Source: Candidatus Pantoea varia
GTDB lineage: Bacteria > Pseudomonadota > Gammaproteobacteria > Enterobacterales > Enterobacteriaceae
Assembly (NCBI RefSeq): GCF_900115075.1
Contig: NZ_FOVG01000002.1
Coordinates: 496,001-560,000 of the forward strand
DNA: 64,000 bases
Direction of reading: 5' to 3'
The notes under the pieces were generated by a model. The model was given only the letters and a program-made list of their open reading frames with translations. It was not told the DNA's origin and did not search any database. Each line of letters begins with the position of its first letter. Position 1 is the first letter of the stretch. The position numbers were made by a program, and so were the translations under genes. Positions 29,362-39,993 of the stretch are shown here, in pieces.

Positions 29362-29613
29362 TTACCATTCTATTGTGACCAGCCGGTTACTCTGCTTAAG
29401 ACTTCCCTGCGATTGAATCTGACTATGGGTGACGCGTGGCTGTGCGTCTGCCTGACTGCCACAGTTGATCTGCGGCGCGTGCTGACCGTTAGCCGTGTTG
29501 ATTTGACAGCGTGAATAAATGACAAGCCTGGCGCCTATAGAGCCATTTATCGATCCTGCAAAGGCAGGTCCGGTGATCGTTAGCCCTATGGCCAGCAGCA
29601 GTGCTCTGGTCAT
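29362..29613 (-). CDS. Small secreted protein, DUF2574/YehE-like
   Basis: An 83-residue protein with a clear signal peptide (MTRALLLAIGLTITGPAFA, cleavage before GSI). The mature part (about 64 residues) has a pattern I associate with the YehE/DUF2574 group: INGSIGARL near the start, one Cys, an NGQ, then a second Cys in NCGSQ. The two cysteines could pair. ATG at 29613 has a good AGGAACC site. Its function is unknown. It sits where E. coli has yadS, between erpA and btuF, 20 bp beyond a terminator-like hairpin, so it is either separately transcribed or attenuated. The family link is by eye. Confidence 0.72.
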   Translation of the reverse strand: MTRALLLAIGLTITGPAFAGSINGSIGARLVIYSRCQINTANGQHAPQINCGSQADAQPRVTHSQIQSQGSLKQSNRLVTIEW

Positions 29614-29632
29614 ATAAGGTTCCTGGTGTTTT

Positions 29633-29651
29633 AAAAAAGCGCCGTGGCGCT
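29633..29651 (-). terminator. Terminator-like hairpin after btuF
   Basis: Read on the minus strand, AGCGCC and GGCGCT arms (29651-29646, 29643-29638) form a stem followed by six T. It fits the end of mtnN-btuF but lies only 20 bp upstream of the next gene's ATG, so it may also attenuate that gene. Confidence 0.65.
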
Positions 29652-29736
29652 AAAAGGACGGTGAGCATACGTGGCCCGTTCGTCTCTGGTATTGATTAAC
29701 GGCAAAAAGTGCAGTGACTTTAATCAATTCGCCGAT

Positions 29737-30531
29737 TTATTCATCGGGATGCAGGGCCGCACAGAGTTGCTGCGCCGCCAGCAGCAATCGCGGACCTGGC
29801 CGGCTTAGCCAGTCCTCATTAATCGCAATAACGGGCACGGAGAGCTGCGGCCGCCAGAACGCACGGATGTTCTCCGCCTGCTGCGCACCGCCCGCTGTCA
29901 CCACGGCCTGAGGATGGCGCATCAGCACCTGCTCACGGCTGACCTGCGGCCAGCTGACGCGACTGTCAGCAAAGATATTCCTGCCGCCACACACTGTAAT
30001 AATCTCATTCTGCAGCGTGGCTCTGGCGGCGGTAAACAGCGGCTGCTGACCAAACTGCAAAAAAAGCGGAACCGCTGTCAGATGAGTATAGCGCTGTCGC
30101 AGCACGGCCTCCTGCTCACGCAGTTGTCGGGCCGCGCTGGCCGCCTGCTCCGGTCTGGGACTCCAGCGACCCAGATCGGCCAGCGCCGTGAACATCTCAT
30201 CCAGCGTCAACGGATCAATCCATTTAACCGGCACGCCGAGCTGCTGCAACTGATCAATCTGTCGCTGCGGATTACCGCCACGCCAGGCTAAAACCAGATC
30301 CGGCTTGAGCTGCAGAATACGTTCGGCCTTGATGCCCTGCCAGTTAGCGACCTGTTCAATCTGTTTCGCCTGCGGCGGATAGTCGGACCAGGCGCTGACC
30401 GCAATCGGGGTAATCCCGGCAGCAAAGGCGAGTTCGGTAAGGTGAGGGGCGAGGGTAATAACCCGGGGTGGGGAGGCGAGCAGGCTGCCGCTCAACAGCA
30501 GCAGCCAGCAGAACAGCAGCGTTTTAGCCAC
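29737..30531 (-). CDS. btuF: Vitamin B12 periplasmic binding protein BtuF
   Basis: Binds cobalamin in the periplasm for the BtuCD importer. It has 264 residues (266 in E. coli). Signal peptide [20 protein letters not shown] precedes [18 protein letters not shown], the typical N-terminal lobe of class III binding proteins; the [11 protein letters not shown] and [10 protein letters not shown] stretches match. The 5' end overlaps mtnN by 8 bp, implying cotranscription. No btuCD genes are in the window, so the importer must be encoded elsewhere. Confidence 0.95.
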   Translation of the reverse strand: MAKTLLFCWLLLLSGSLLASPPRVITLAPHLTELAFAAGITPIAVSAWSDYPPQAKQIEQVANWQGIKAERILQLKPDLVLAWRGGNPQRQIDQLQQLGVPVKWIDPLTLDEMFTALADLGRWSPRPEQAASAARQLREQEAVLRQRYTHLTAVPLFLQFGQQPLFTAARATLQNEIITVCGGRNIFADSRVSWPQVSREQVLMRHPQAVVTAGGAQQAENIRAFWRPQLSVPVIAINEDWLSRPGPRLLLAAQQLCAALHPDE

Positions 30532-31222
30532 GCGCCAGATGCGCCAGCAGGTTCTCCACCATCAGCGAAGATTGCTTCGCTGCAACGCTTAAGAACTCAT
30601 CAAAGCTGAGGTGCGATTCTTTATCGGCCACATCGGAAATCGCGCGGACCACCACAAATGGCACCTGGAACTGATGACAGACGTGACCGATAGCGGTTGC
30701 TTCCATCTCAACGGCAATCGCCTGCGGGAACAGATGACGAATGCGTGCCAGCGGCTCGGCACCATTGATAAAGGCATCACCGCTCACTACCAGACCACGT
30801 ACGGCATTCAGGTCCAGTTGCTTAATGCAGGCTTCGGCCGCCGCGATAAGCTTGCTGTCTGCCACAAACGCGGCCGGACAACCCGCCATCTGACCTGGCT
30901 CGTAACCAAAAGCGGTGACGTCAGCATCGTGATAACGCACTTCATCTGATACCACGATATCGCCGACGCTCAATGACGGCGCTAAACCACCCGCCGATCC
31001 GGTGTTGATCACCACATCCGGCTTGCAGAGCTGCAGCAGCAGCGTGGTACCCAGCGCGGCAGAGGTTTTACCAATGCCCGATTTCAGCAGTGCCACTTCA
31101 ACGCCCTGCAGGGTGCCGGTATAGATTTCACAACCCGCCAGTGTCAGCGTTTGACGGTTTTCAATTTTGTCGCGCAGCAGTGTTACTTCCTGCTCCATCG
31201 CGCCAATAATGCCTGCTTTCAT
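30524..31222 (-). CDS. mtnN: 5'-methylthioadenosine/S-adenosylhomocysteine nucleosidase
   Basis: Cleaves methylthioadenosine and S-adenosylhomocysteine, recycling products of polyamine synthesis (see speE) and methylation, and feeding autoinducer-2 synthesis. It has 232 residues, family length. Catalytic Glu12 lies in IGAMEQEV, and the C-terminal catalytic Asp in [18 protein letters not shown] binds the ribose side. It is divergent from dgt across 92 bp and overlaps btuF downstream. Confidence 0.97.
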   Translation of the reverse strand: MKAGIIGAMEQEVTLLRDKIENRQTLTLAGCEIYTGTLQGVEVALLKSGIGKTSAALGTTLLLQLCKPDVVINTGSAGGLAPSLSVGDIVVSDEVRYHDADVTAFGYEPGQMAGCPAAFVADSKLIAAAEACIKQLDLNAVRGLVVSGDAFINGAEPLARIRHLFPQAIAVEMEATAIGHVCHQFQVPFVVVRAISDVADKESHLSFDEFLSVAAKQSSLMVENLLAHLARG

Positions 31223-31314
31223 AATGAGTTCCGTTAATGTAAAGAATCAAAATTTAGGGCATAGTCTACCATGGCATTCAGGGGATTAATTCACGAAAAA
31301 GTAAGGGGTAATTC

Positions 31315-32805
31315 ATGTCGGCGATCAATTTCAGGAAGAAGATCAGCTTCTCGCGCCCTTATAACAGTCGAAAAGATCCGGAAGGCGAATATTACATTAC
31401 CCGCCATTTTGAGAGCGACCGTGGACGGATTATCAACTCCGCCGCCATCCGGCGTTTGCAGCAGAAAACCCAGGTCTTTCCGCTGGAGCGCAACGCCGCC
31501 GTCCGATCCCGCCTGACACACTCGCTGGAAGTGCAGCAGACCGGACGCTACATCACCAAAGAGATCCTGCAAACCCTCAAGATGCAGGGCGGGCTGGCAC
31601 AATACGGTCTGGATGAGATGGAAGGCGCGTTTGAAAGTCTGATTGAGATGGCGTGTCTGCTGCATGACGTCGGCAATCCGCCGTTTGGCCATTTTGGCGA
31701 GGCAGCCATCAACGACTGGTTTGAAGAAAACCTCTCAGCCGAACTGGTGGATCCATTGGTGGCGGGCGTCGAAGGAGAGGAGCAGCGTAAAGCTTTTGAT
31801 CAGCTGAATGCCATGATCCGCCAGGATCTCTGTCATTTTGAAGGCAATGCGCAGGCCATTCGCATGGTGCATACGCTGCTGCAACTGAATCTCAGTTATT
31901 CCCAGGTCGCCTGCATCCTGAAATATACCGCACCCGCCTGGTGGCAGGGGGAAAAACCCGCCGAATTTAGCGTCTTAATGAAGAAACCCGGCTTTTATCT
32001 CTCTGAGCAGGATTATATTGCGGATTTACGTGCTGCCACCAATATGGAAGAACACCATCGCTTTCCGCTCACCTATATAATGGAAGCGGCGGATGATATC
32101 TCCTATTGTATTGCCGATTTGGACGACGCTGTAGAAAAAGATATCTTTAATGTTGAGAGTTTGTTTGAGTTTCTCAATAAAGCCTGGGGGCCGGTTAAAA
32201 ATAATGACGCTTTCAGCCGGACTATTGGTGAAGCCTGGCGTGAAGCCTGCAGTAAAAAACGCCGAAGCCGCAGCGATCAATTTTTTATGTCATTACGCGT
32301 AAATGTTCAGAGCGTGCTGGTAAGTTACGCGGTGAAACGTTTTGTTGATAATCTGCCTGCTATATTTGAGGGGAATTTCAATCACGCGCTTCTGGAAGAT
32401 GAGGGTGAAGAGGGCCGCTTACTGCAACTGTTTAAAACCGTTGCCCGGCAGCAGGTCTTTAATCACTCTGAAGTCGAGCAGCTGGAGTTGCAGGGATACA
32501 GGGTGATCAAGGGGCTGCTGGAGATCTATCAGCCGCTGATGCGCCTGAATTATGAGGCTTTTACCATGCTGATCAATGAAGATTTCCTGCGTCAGCATCC
32601 GATTGAAACCCGGCTTTTTCATAAGCTCTCCGGTAAACATCGTAAAGCCTATTTGCAGAAGATGCGTACCCTTGTGGTAGAACATAAATATCAGCGGCTG
32701 TTGTGGGAACGTTATTATCGCTTCCGTCTGATTCAGGATTATATCAGCGGGATGACCGATCTCTATGCCTGGGATGAGTACCGGCGGTTAATGGCAGTAG
32801 AATAA
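31315..32805 (+). CDS. dgt: Deoxyguanosinetriphosphate triphosphohydrolase
   Basis: Hydrolyses dGTP to deoxyguanosine and tripolyphosphate. It has 496 residues against 505 in E. coli; the missing residues fall mainly around residues 145-170, where E. coli has a longer loop. The HD metal site is split as usual: His in [10 protein letters not shown], His-Asp in [16 protein letters not shown], and a later Asp in EAADDISYC. The start ATG at 31315 sits in GGGTAATTC context. The C-terminus, [20 protein letters not shown], is nearly invariant. It is followed by degP with its own promoter. Confidence 0.96.
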   Translation: MSAINFRKKISFSRPYNSRKDPEGEYYITRHFESDRGRIINSAAIRRLQQKTQVFPLERNAAVRSRLTHSLEVQQTGRYITKEILQTLKMQGGLAQYGLDEMEGAFESLIEMACLLHDVGNPPFGHFGEAAINDWFEENLSAELVDPLVAGVEGEEQRKAFDQLNAMIRQDLCHFEGNAQAIRMVHTLLQLNLSYSQVACILKYTAPAWWQGEKPAEFSVLMKKPGFYLSEQDYIADLRAATNMEEHHRFPLTYIMEAADDISYCIADLDDAVEKDIFNVESLFEFLNKAWGPVKNNDAFSRTIGEAWREACSKKRRSRSDQFFMSLRVNVQSVLVSYAVKRFVDNLPAIFEGNFNHALLEDEGEEGRLLQLFKTVARQQVFNHSEVEQLELQGYRVIKGLLEIYQPLMRLNYEAFTMLINEDFLRQHPIETRLFHKLSGKHRKAYLQKMRTLVVEHKYQRLLWERYYRFRLIQDYISGMTDLYAWDEYRRLMAVE

Positions 32806-32860
32806 GCCGCCGATTGTAAAGAGCGCGAATAAATTTTTACCTTTGACTTAAACTTTTAAA

Positions 32861-32888
32861 GGAACTTCGCGCTAAAACATTTATCTCA
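32861..32888 (+). promoter_or_regulatory. Sigma-E promoter of degP
   Basis: GGAACTT (32861-32867) and TCTCA (32884-32888), spaced by 16 bp, match the RpoE consensus (GGAACTT-N16-TCTGA) seen at E. coli degP. It lies about 50 bp before the degP ATG. Confidence 0.88.
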
Positions 32889-32938
32889 CCTTCGACCACA
32901 GCAATGGTCTGAACAGTAATCTTATCGAGAAACGAAAA

Positions 32939-34384
32939 ATGAAAAAAAAGACTTTAGTGTTAAGTGCGCTTGCGTTAAGCCTGAGCATGGCGCTCGCCCC
33001 TGTTACTGTTTTTGCTGCGCAAACGGCCTCTTCCGATAGCCAGCAACTCCCGAGTCTGGCACCCATGCTGGAAAAAGTGATGCCGTCTGTGGTCAGTATT
33101 AGCGTCGAGGGCACCACCACGGTGAAAACCCCGCGTATGCCGCAGCAGTTTCAGCAATTCTTTGGCGACAATTCGCCATTCTGCCAGGACGGTTCCCCGT
33201 TCCAGGGTTCACCCATGTGTCAGAGCGGTGACGGTGCGGGCGGCAACGGCGGTGCGCCAGCCCCTGATACTCAGCAGGAAAAATTCCGTGCTCTGGGATC
33301 GGGCGTAATCATCAACGCTGAAAAAGGCTACGTGGTAACGAATAACCACGTGGTGAATAACGCCACCAAAATTCAGGTCCAGCTCAGCGACGGTCGTCGC
33401 TATGACGCAAAAGTGATTGGTAAAGATCCAAGCTCTGACATTGCACTGGTTCAGCTGCAGGAAGCCAAAAATCTGACCGCAGTGAAAATTGCTGACTCTG
33501 ACAATCTGCGCGTCGGCGACTACACCGTGGCGATCGGCAACCCGTATGGCCTGGGTGAAACCGTGACTTCCGGTATCGTCTCGGCGCTGGGACGTAGCGG
33601 CCTGAATGTGGAAAACTACGAAAACTTTATCCAGACGGATGCGGCAATTAACCGGGGTAACTCAGGGGGTGCGCTGGTTAACCTCAACGGTGAACTGATT
33701 GGGATTAACACCGCCATTCTGGCGCCGGATGGCGGCAACATCGGTATCGGCTTTGCTATCCCGAGCAACATGGTGAAAAACCTGACGGCTCAGATGGTTG
33801 AGTTTGGTCAGGTGAAACGCGGCGAGCTGGGGGTGCAGGGGACTGAACTGAACTCCGAGCTGGCAAAAGCGATGAAGGTCGATGCACAGCGTGGTGCCTT
33901 TGTCAGCCAGGTGCTGCCAGACTCTGCAGCCGCCAAAGCGGGTATTAAAGCCGGTGACGTGATTGTTTCGATGAACGGCAAACCGCTGAGCAGTTTTGCT
34001 TCGCTGCGTGCCGAAGTGGGTTCACTGCCGGTTGGCACCACGCTGAAACTCGGCCTGCTGCGTGATGGCAAACCGGTCGATGTCTCTGTTCAGCTGCAGC
34101 AGAGTAGCCAGGCGAAAGTGCAGTCTGCCACCATCTACACTGGCATCGAAGGCGCTGACCTCAGCAATGCCGAAACCGGTGATAAAGGTGTTCGCGTTGA
34201 TAATGTGAAAGCGGGCAGTGCCGCAGCGCGTATCGGCCTGAAAAAGGGCGACGTGATTCAGGGCGTTAACCAGCAGCCGGTAACCAACCTCGGCGAACTG
34301 CGCAAAGTCCTCGACACCAAACCAGCCGTTCTGGCGCTGAATGTTAAGCGCGGCGACAGCAGCATCTATCTGCTGATGCAGTAA
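32939..34384 (+). CDS. degP: Periplasmic serine endoprotease/chaperone DegP
   Basis: Degrades or refolds misfolded envelope proteins. It has 481 residues: signal peptide (about 1-26, cleavage near VFA-AQT), trypsin-like domain with His137, Asp167 and Ser242 (GNSGGAL), and two PDZ domains (about 285-375 and 390-470). The LA loop contains two cysteines (in SPFCQD and SPMCQS) with a Gly/Ala-rich stretch after them. Regulation is by the sigma-E promoter upstream. An intrinsic terminator follows. Confidence 0.97.
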   Translation: MKKKTLVLSALALSLSMALAPVTVFAAQTASSDSQQLPSLAPMLEKVMPSVVSISVEGTTTVKTPRMPQQFQQFFGDNSPFCQDGSPFQGSPMCQSGDGAGGNGGAPAPDTQQEKFRALGSGVIINAEKGYVVTNNHVVNNATKIQVQLSDGRRYDAKVIGKDPSSDIALVQLQEAKNLTAVKIADSDNLRVGDYTVAIGNPYGLGETVTSGIVSALGRSGLNVENYENFIQTDAAINRGNSGGALVNLNGELIGINTAILAPDGGNIGIGFAIPSNMVKNLTAQMVEFGQVKRGELGVQGTELNSELAKAMKVDAQRGAFVSQVLPDSAAAKAGIKAGDVIVSMNGKPLSSFASLRAEVGSLPVGTTLKLGLLRDGKPVDVSVQLQQSSQAKVQSATIYTGIEGADLSNAETGDKGVRVDNVKAGSAAARIGLKKGDVIQGVNQQPVTNLGELRKVLDTKPAVLALNVKRGDSSIYLLMQ

Positions 34385-34404
34385 CGGAACGACAACTGAC
34401 GACG

Positions 34405-34430
34405 AGGCGGACTGCGGTCCGCCTTTTTTA
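34405..34430 (+). terminator. Intrinsic terminator of degP
   Basis: Stem AGGCGGAC / GTCCGCCT with TGCG loop and six T. Confidence 0.93.
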
Positions 34431-34495
34431 TGCCTGCTTTCTGTCACATCATAGTGTGATACCCACCGCAAATTCGGTAAATGACCGTCCGGCTC

Positions 34496-34509
34496 TGTGC
34501 AATTGCACA
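34496..34509. promoter_or_regulatory. Palindrome upstream of cdaR, candidate operator
   Basis: TGTGCAATTGCACA is a perfect 14-bp palindrome 59 bp before the cdaR ATG. Autoregulation by CdaR, which activates its own gene in E. coli, is a natural guess but unproven from sequence. Confidence 0.45.
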
Positions 34510-34568
34510 ATGTTCTGTGCGCGGTGCATGCGTATTCTGTTTCTCCCCCCTCTTTTCAGGAGTAATGG

Positions 34569-35726
34569 ATGGCTACCTATCACCTTGATGCCCGGCTGGC
34601 CCAGGATATCGTGGCGCGCACCATGAAAATTATTGACAGCAATGTCAACGTGATGGATGCGCGCGGCCGGATTATCGGCAGCGGTGACCGGGAACGCATT
34701 GGGGAGTTGCACGAAGGTGCGCTTCTGGTGCTCTCTCAGGGGCGCATAGTCGACATCGATGAGGCAGTGGCGAAACATCTTCATGGCGTGCGGCCTGGCA
34801 TTAACCTGCCGCTGCGCATTGATGGTGACATCGTCGGGGTGATAGGTCTGACCGGCGAGCCGCTGGCGCTGCGGCACTATGGCGAGCTGGTTTGCATGAC
34901 CGCAGAGATGATGCTGGAGCAGGCGCGGCTGCTGCATATGCTGGCGCAGGACAGTCGTCTGCGTGAAGAACTGGTGCTGAACCTGATACGCAGCGATACC
35001 CTGTCGCCACAGCTGACCGAATGGGCACAGCGGCTGGGCATCGATCTCAATCAGCCGCGAGTGGTCGCCGTGGTAGAGGTGGATAGCGGTCAGCTCGGCG
35101 TCGACAGCGCAATGTCAGAGTTACAGCAGCTGCAGACGCTGCTGACCACGCCGGAGCGCGATAATCTGATCGCTATTGTGTCACTGACCGAAATGGTGGT
35201 GCTGAAACCGGCCCTGAACGGGCACGGACGTTACGATCAGGAAGATCATCGCCGCCGCGTCGAACAGTTGCTGCAGCGGATGAAAGAGAGCGGTCATCTT
35301 CGGATGCGTATCGCGCTGGGTAACTTCTTTACCGGGCCGGGCAGCATCGCGCGCTCGTACAGGACGGCGCGCACCACGATGATGGTGGGCAAGCAACGAA
35401 TGCCGGAGGTGCGCAGCTATTTCTATCAGGATCTGGTGTTGCCTGTATTGCTCGACAGCCTGCGTGGCGGCTGGCAGGCGAATGAGCTTGCCCGGCCACT
35501 GGCGAAACTCAAGAGCATGGATAATAACGGTTTGCTGCGTCGTACGCTGATTGCCTGGTTCACCCACAACGTCCAGCCGAGCGCCACCGCACGTGCGCTG
35601 TTCATTCATCGCAATACGCTGGAGTACCGGCTGAACCGGATTTCTGAACTGACCGGACTGAATCTCGGTCATTTTGACGACAGGCTGTTGCTCTATGTGG
35701 CTTTGCAACTGGATGAGCAGGGGTAG
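34569..35726 (+). CDS. cdaR: Carbohydrate diacid transcriptional activator CdaR
   Basis: A regulator of D-glucarate, D-galactarate and D-glycerate use. At 385 residues it has the same length as E. coli. An N-terminal sugar-diacid recognition domain (VNVMDARGRIIGSGDRERIG) is followed by a GGDEF-like middle region and a PucR-type C-terminal helix-turn-helix (ATARALFIHRNTLEYRLNRI). ATG at 34569 follows CAGGAGTA. None of its usual target genes are in this window. Confidence 0.96.
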   Translation: MATYHLDARLAQDIVARTMKIIDSNVNVMDARGRIIGSGDRERIGELHEGALLVLSQGRIVDIDEAVAKHLHGVRPGINLPLRIDGDIVGVIGLTGEPLALRHYGELVCMTAEMMLEQARLLHMLAQDSRLREELVLNLIRSDTLSPQLTEWAQRLGIDLNQPRVVAVVEVDSGQLGVDSAMSELQQLQTLLTTPERDNLIAIVSLTEMVVLKPALNGHGRYDQEDHRRRVEQLLQRMKESGHLRMRIALGNFFTGPGSIARSYRTARTTMMVGKQRMPEVRSYFYQDLVLPVLLDSLRGGWQANELARPLAKLKSMDNNGLLRRTLIAWFTHNVQPSATARALFIHRNTLEYRLNRISELTGLNLGHFDDRLLLYVALQLDEQG

Positions 35727-35743
35727 AGGAGAGATTTGCGGCA

Positions 35744-35769
35744 TAAAAAAAGGCCAGCAAAGCTGGCCT
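35744..35769 (-). terminator. Terminator of yaeH (shared region with cdaR)
   Basis: AGGCCAGC / GCTGGCCT, 8-bp stem with a 3-base loop. On the minus strand it is followed by seven or eight T; on the plus strand no T-run follows, so cdaR transcripts would use only the stem. Confidence 0.88.
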
Positions 35770-35791
35770 CTATCGTCCGTCGGACAGAAAA

Positions 35792-36184
35792 TTAGCGGCT
35801 GTTACGGGTTAATTTTTCCAGATCCGATTCAATTTCAGTGATCTTGTGGGAAACTACGCTTTCCAGATGACGCAGGTCATCCAGAATTTTGCGTTTCAGA
35901 TCCACTTCAACCTGGTCACGCTGGCAAATCTGATCCAGTTCATCGATGACATAACGCAGATTCGGGCTGATTTCCTGAACTTCTTTGTAGCCCTGAGTCG
36001 CATGATCGGCAACAACGGTTTTGCGCTGACGCGGATATTTGAATTTAACGCTCTTCGCGAAAAACTCGCCTTTATCTTTGCGGAAGTAGATCTTCAGAAT
36101 GTCGTTGTTGGCTTCCTGACGCAGGCTATAGCGGTCAATGTCGTCCGGGTTACTGATACCTAAGCTTTTCAGATTGTCATACAT
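35792..36184 (-). CDS. yaeH: UPF0325 family protein YaeH
   Basis: A 130-residue cytoplasmic protein of unknown function, very close to E. coli YaeH (128). Lys-rich core [13 protein letters not shown] and a C-terminal heptad-like helix ([16 protein letters not shown]) suggest a nucleic-acid or protein interaction surface, but nothing more can be said. The ATG at 36184 (MYDNLKSLG) is chosen; the frame is open 22 codons further upstream. yaeI, which follows yaeH in E. coli, is missing before dapD. Confidence 0.94.
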   Translation of the reverse strand: MYDNLKSLGISNPDDIDRYSLRQEANNDILKIYFRKDKGEFFAKSVKFKYPRQRKTVVADHATQGYKEVQEISPNLRYVIDELDQICQRDQVEVDLKRKILDDLRHLESVVSHKITEIESDLEKLTRNSR

Positions 36185-36369
36185 AGCGTTGTTTCCATCA
36201 AAAGTGAGAAGCGCGCAGACTTGTTCATGACGTCCGTCAACTGTAGACATAAATAAGCGGGATGAACATTGCGCGACAGGATTTAACTGGCGCGGATTAT
36301 GACCTGGATAAAAACTAAACGCACCAGTTAATTCGCGGCGCGAAGCATGTTATTTGGGAATCACTGTAA

Positions 36370-36400
36370 AGAAAAGATGACGGGCTGGAAACCAGCCCGT
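36370..36400 (-). terminator. Terminator of dapD
   Basis: Stem ACGGGCTGG / CCAGCCCGT with a 3-base loop just past the dapD stop; CATCTTTTC follows on the minus strand, a weak U-run. Confidence 0.6.
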
Positions 36401-36408
36401 TATTTAAA

Positions 36409-37233
36409 TCAGTCGATGGTGCGCAGTAGCTCGTTGATACCGGTTTTGCCCAGGGTCTTCGCATCCACTTTCTTCACGATCACGGCGCAGTAAAGGCTGT
36501 AGCTGCCATCTTTAGACGGCAGGTTACCTGAGACCACGACGGAACCGGCAGGAACACGGCCGTAATGTACTTCGCCGGTCTCGCGATCATAGATTTTGGT
36601 GCTCTGACCGATGTAAACGCCCATTGAGATCACTGAGCCTTCTTCAACAATCACGCCTTCAACGATTTCAGAGCGTGCGCCGATGAAGCAGTTGTCTTCG
36701 ATAATGGTCGGGTTTGCCTGCAACGGTTCCAGCACGCCACCGATACCCACGCCGCCAGAAAGGTGAACGTTTTTACCAATCTGCGCACAGGAGCCGACAG
36801 TCGCCCAGGTGTCCACCATGGTGCCTTCATCCACGAAGGCGCCGATGTTGACGTAAGAAGGCATCAGCACCGTGTTGCGGGCGATATAGGCACCCTGACG
36901 AACAGCCGCAGGCGGCACGACGCGGAAACCCGCTTCTTTGAAACGCGCTTCATCCCAGCCGGCAAATTTCATCGGGACTTTGTCGTAGAAGCGGGTTTCT
37001 GAACCTTCCATCACCTGATTGTCATTGATGCGGAAAGAGAGCAGTACTGCTTTCTTCAGCCACTGATGCGTTACCCACTCGCCGTCGATCTTCTCAGAAA
37101 CGCGCAGCTCACCGCTGTCCAGCAGGGAGATTACCTGGTTGATGGCTTCACGGGTTTCGCTGTCAACGCTGGCAGGGGTAATGTCAGCGCGACGTTCGAA
37201 GGCGGATTCAATAACGCTCTGTAACTGTTGCAT
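36409..37233 (-). CDS. dapD: Tetrahydrodipicolinate N-succinyltransferase
   Basis: Succinylates tetrahydrodipicolinate in the lysine/diaminopimelate pathway, supplying the peptidoglycan cross-link residue. It has 274 residues, equal to E. coli. A left-handed beta-helix of hexapeptide repeats fills the centre ([28 protein letters not shown]). ATG at 37233 ([13 protein letters not shown]) is the conserved start; the frame opens 16 codons earlier. It lies 83 bp downstream of glnD on the same strand. Confidence 0.97.
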   Translation of the reverse strand: MQQLQSVIESAFERRADITPASVDSETREAINQVISLLDSGELRVSEKIDGEWVTHQWLKKAVLLSFRINDNQVMEGSETRFYDKVPMKFAGWDEARFKEAGFRVVPPAAVRQGAYIARNTVLMPSYVNIGAFVDEGTMVDTWATVGSCAQIGKNVHLSGGVGIGGVLEPLQANPTIIEDNCFIGARSEIVEGVIVEEGSVISMGVYIGQSTKIYDRETGEVHYGRVPAGSVVVSGNLPSKDGSYSLYCAVIVKKVDAKTLGKTGINELLRTID

Positions 37234-37316
37234 ATTTTTTTCCTGATCTGTCATGTGCGATGCCGGACAAGCGCCCGACACAAGTAAAGAGATTAATGTT
37301 TACAAATCGAGTCTGG

Positions 37317-39971
37317 TCACACTTTATCGTTTGGATTAAGGGCCTCTGTCAACCGTTGTTGCAACGCTTTACGCATTTCTTCGTCCAGCGCCTGACGTTC
37401 ACTGTTGGCCAGAATAAACAAATCCTCGACCCGCTCGCCGATGGTGCTGATGCGTGCGCCGTGCAGTGACACACCGAGATCGGCAAAGACTTCACCGACC
37501 CGCGCCAGCAGGCCCGGCTGATCCAGTGCCACCAGTTCCAGATAGCTACGACGGTCGGTATGCGTCGGCAGGAAATTAACTTCGGTATCCACGCTGAAAT
37601 GCCGCAGTTTGGCCGACGGACGGCGGGTACGTGGCGGCACCCAGTCTGACTGAGTGATCGCCTGCTCCAGCGCCTGAATGATCATCGGATGACGATCCGG
37701 TGAGAGCGGGCTGCCATCCGGCTCCAGCACAATAAAGGTATCCATGGCCATGCCGTCGCGGCTGGTGAAGATCTGCGCGTCGTGAACGCTGAGATTGCGG
37801 CGGTCGAGCTCACCAGCGACGGCGGCAAACAGATGCGGGCGGTCGGGACTCCAGATAAAAATTTCGGTTCCGCCGCGCGTGGCCTGCGGGCTGACCAGCA
37901 CCAGCGGCTTTTTCAGGTCATGAACCAGCAGGTGGCGAGCATGCCACGCTATCTGATTCGGCGTATGGCGCAGGAAGTAGTCAGCGCGGCAGCGATTCCA
38001 GATCTGATGCAGCCGCTCTTCATCAATGTTGTCCATCCGCAGCAGCGCCAGCGCCTGCAGACGATGATGGCGCACCCGCTCACGCAGATCCGGACTGTTT
38101 TCCATGCCGCGCCGCAACTGCTTCTCGGTAGCGAAAAAGAGCTCGCGCAACAGGCTCTGCTTCCAGCTGTTCCACAGACTTTCATTGGTGGCGCAGATGT
38201 CGGCCACGGTCAGGCAAACCAGGTAGCGCAGCCGGTTCTCATTCTGCATCACCTCGGCGAACTGCTGGATGACTGTCGGGTCCTGAATATCGCGCCGTTG
38301 CGCCGTCACCGACATCAGCAGATGATGACGAACCAGCCAGGCCACCAGCTGCGTTTCACGCGAGTTCAGACCATGCATTTCAGCGAAATCGAGCGCATCC
38401 TGCGCGCCGAGAATAGAGTGATCGCCGCCGCGTCCTTTGGCTATGTCGTGCAGCAACGCGGCCATCAGCAACAGCTCCTGCTGCGGCAGTCGCGGCCATA
38501 ACTCGACGCACAGCGGATGCTGCGGACGGGTCGCTTCATTGGCAAAGCTTTCCAGCTTCTGCAGCACGCGAATGGTGTGCTCATCCACGGTGTAGGCGTG
38601 AAACAGATCGAACTGCATCTGTCCGACGATATGACCCCACAGCGGGGTATAAGCCCACAGCACACTGTAACGATGCATCGGCACCAGCGCCCGGCTGACC
38701 GCGCCTGGATGGCGCAGAATCGACATAAAGGTGCGACGTGCCTCCGGGATCTGACACAGCGGCTGTTTGAGATGACGACGCGCATGGCGCAGATGACGCA
38801 GGGTGGTGGAGTAGATCCCTTTGATACTGTCGTTACGCACCATGACGTAGAACATGCGCAGAATCGCCTGCGGTTCGCGTGTGAAAAGCGTCTCGTCACG
38901 CAGGTCGATCAAATCGCCACGCAGCTGGAAATCGTCATCAATGGGCCGGGGCTTTTCGCTGGTTGAGAGCGCCAGAATCGCTTCATCAAACAGCTGCAGC
39001 AGCATCTGGTTCAGCTCGCCGATACGCCGGGTGACACGATAGAAGTCTTTCATCATCCGCTCGACCGGCTCATTGCCTTCGCCCTGGTAATTCAGGCGCT
39101 GCGCTACGCTGAGTTGGCGATCAAACAGCAGGCGGTTATCGTAGCGGGGCAGGGAGAGGTGCAGGGCAAAGCGGATGCGCCAGAGAAACGCCTGACATTC
39201 GTTGAGTTCGCTGCGCTCCGCCTCGGTGAGGAAACCAAAGCCGACCATCTCATCCAGCGTGGTGGCACCAAAATGGCGTCGGGCAACCCATTGCAGCGTA
39301 TGGATGTCGCGCAGGCCACCGGGGCTGCTTTTGATATCCGGCTCCAGGTTATAGCTGGTGCCGTGATAACGCTTGTGACGCTCCTGCTGCTCTTCAATTT
39401 TGGCGGCGAAGAAGGAGGATGAGGGCCAGAAACCGTCGCTGAAGATGTTTTTCTGTAATTCCAGAAACAGCGCCACGTCGCCGGTCAGCATCCGTGATTC
39501 AATCAGGTTAGTGGCAACGGTCAGATCAGACAGTCCCTCCAGCAGACACTCTTCCAGCGTGCGGACGCTGTGGCCCACTTCCAGCTTCAGGTCCCACATC
39601 AGCGTTAACAGGTCGCTGGTGCGCTGCGCAGCCTGTTCATCCAGCGGCTGGCGACTGAGAATCAGGACATCAATATCAGAGAGCGGATGCAGCTCGGCAC
39701 GGCCATAGCCGCCCACGGCGACCAGCGCGATTGACGACATCTCATCAAAGCCAAAGAAGCGCCACAGGCGACGCAGCAGCCGATCGATAAACAGCGTGCG
39801 GGCATCTATCAGCGGCTCAACGGGTTCACCGGCATCAAACGCGGCCGCCAGATGCTGCTGAAACTGCTCCAGCCGCGGCTTCAGAATGTCGCGGGTCAGC
39901 TGGTCGTCACCCCATTCGGCTGGCGAATCGACCAGGCCGTTTTTCACATCTTCCGACAGACTCACGCTCAT
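37317..39971 (-). CDS. glnD: Bifunctional uridylyltransferase/uridylyl-removing enzyme
   Basis: The primary nitrogen sensor: it uridylylates PII proteins when glutamine is low and removes UMP when it is high. From ATG at 39971 it has 884 residues (E. coli 890). Domains in order: nucleotidyltransferase ([17 protein letters not shown], about 90-110), a linker, the HD hydrolase domain ([14 protein letters not shown]), and two C-terminal ACT domains that bind glutamine (each with an [13 protein letters not shown] or [14 protein letters not shown] motif). A TTG eight codons upstream lies inside the map terminator and is rejected. The first 40 residues are poorly conserved. Confidence 0.96.
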   Translation of the reverse strand: MSVSLSEDVKNGLVDSPAEWGDDQLTRDILKPRLEQFQQHLAAAFDAGEPVEPLIDARTLFIDRLLRRLWRFFGFDEMSSIALVAVGGYGRAELHPLSDIDVLILSRQPLDEQAAQRTSDLLTLMWDLKLEVGHSVRTLEECLLEGLSDLTVATNLIESRMLTGDVALFLELQKNIFSDGFWPSSSFFAAKIEEQQERHKRYHGTSYNLEPDIKSSPGGLRDIHTLQWVARRHFGATTLDEMVGFGFLTEAERSELNECQAFLWRIRFALHLSLPRYDNRLLFDRQLSVAQRLNYQGEGNEPVERMMKDFYRVTRRIGELNQMLLQLFDEAILALSTSEKPRPIDDDFQLRGDLIDLRDETLFTREPQAILRMFYVMVRNDSIKGIYSTTLRHLRHARRHLKQPLCQIPEARRTFMSILRHPGAVSRALVPMHRYSVLWAYTPLWGHIVGQMQFDLFHAYTVDEHTIRVLQKLESFANEATRPQHPLCVELWPRLPQQELLLMAALLHDIAKGRGGDHSILGAQDALDFAEMHGLNSRETQLVAWLVRHHLLMSVTAQRRDIQDPTVIQQFAEVMQNENRLRYLVCLTVADICATNESLWNSWKQSLLRELFFATEKQLRRGMENSPDLRERVRHHRLQALALLRMDNIDEERLHQIWNRCRADYFLRHTPNQIAWHARHLLVHDLKKPLVLVSPQATRGGTEIFIWSPDRPHLFAAVAGELDRRNLSVHDAQIFTSRDGMAMDTFIVLEPDGSPLSPDRHPMIIQALEQAITQSDWVPPRTRRPSAKLRHFSVDTEVNFLPTHTDRRSYLELVALDQPGLLARVGEVFADLGVSLHGARISTIGERVEDLFILANSERQALDEEMRKALQQRLTEALNPNDKV

Positions 39972-39993
39972 GCAGCTCTTCTCTTTTTTAGCC

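Noticed and set aside
34444..34459. TCACA-N6-TGTGA motif resembling a CRP site
   Set aside because: The half-sites are in the wrong order; CRP needs TGTGA-N6-TCACA.
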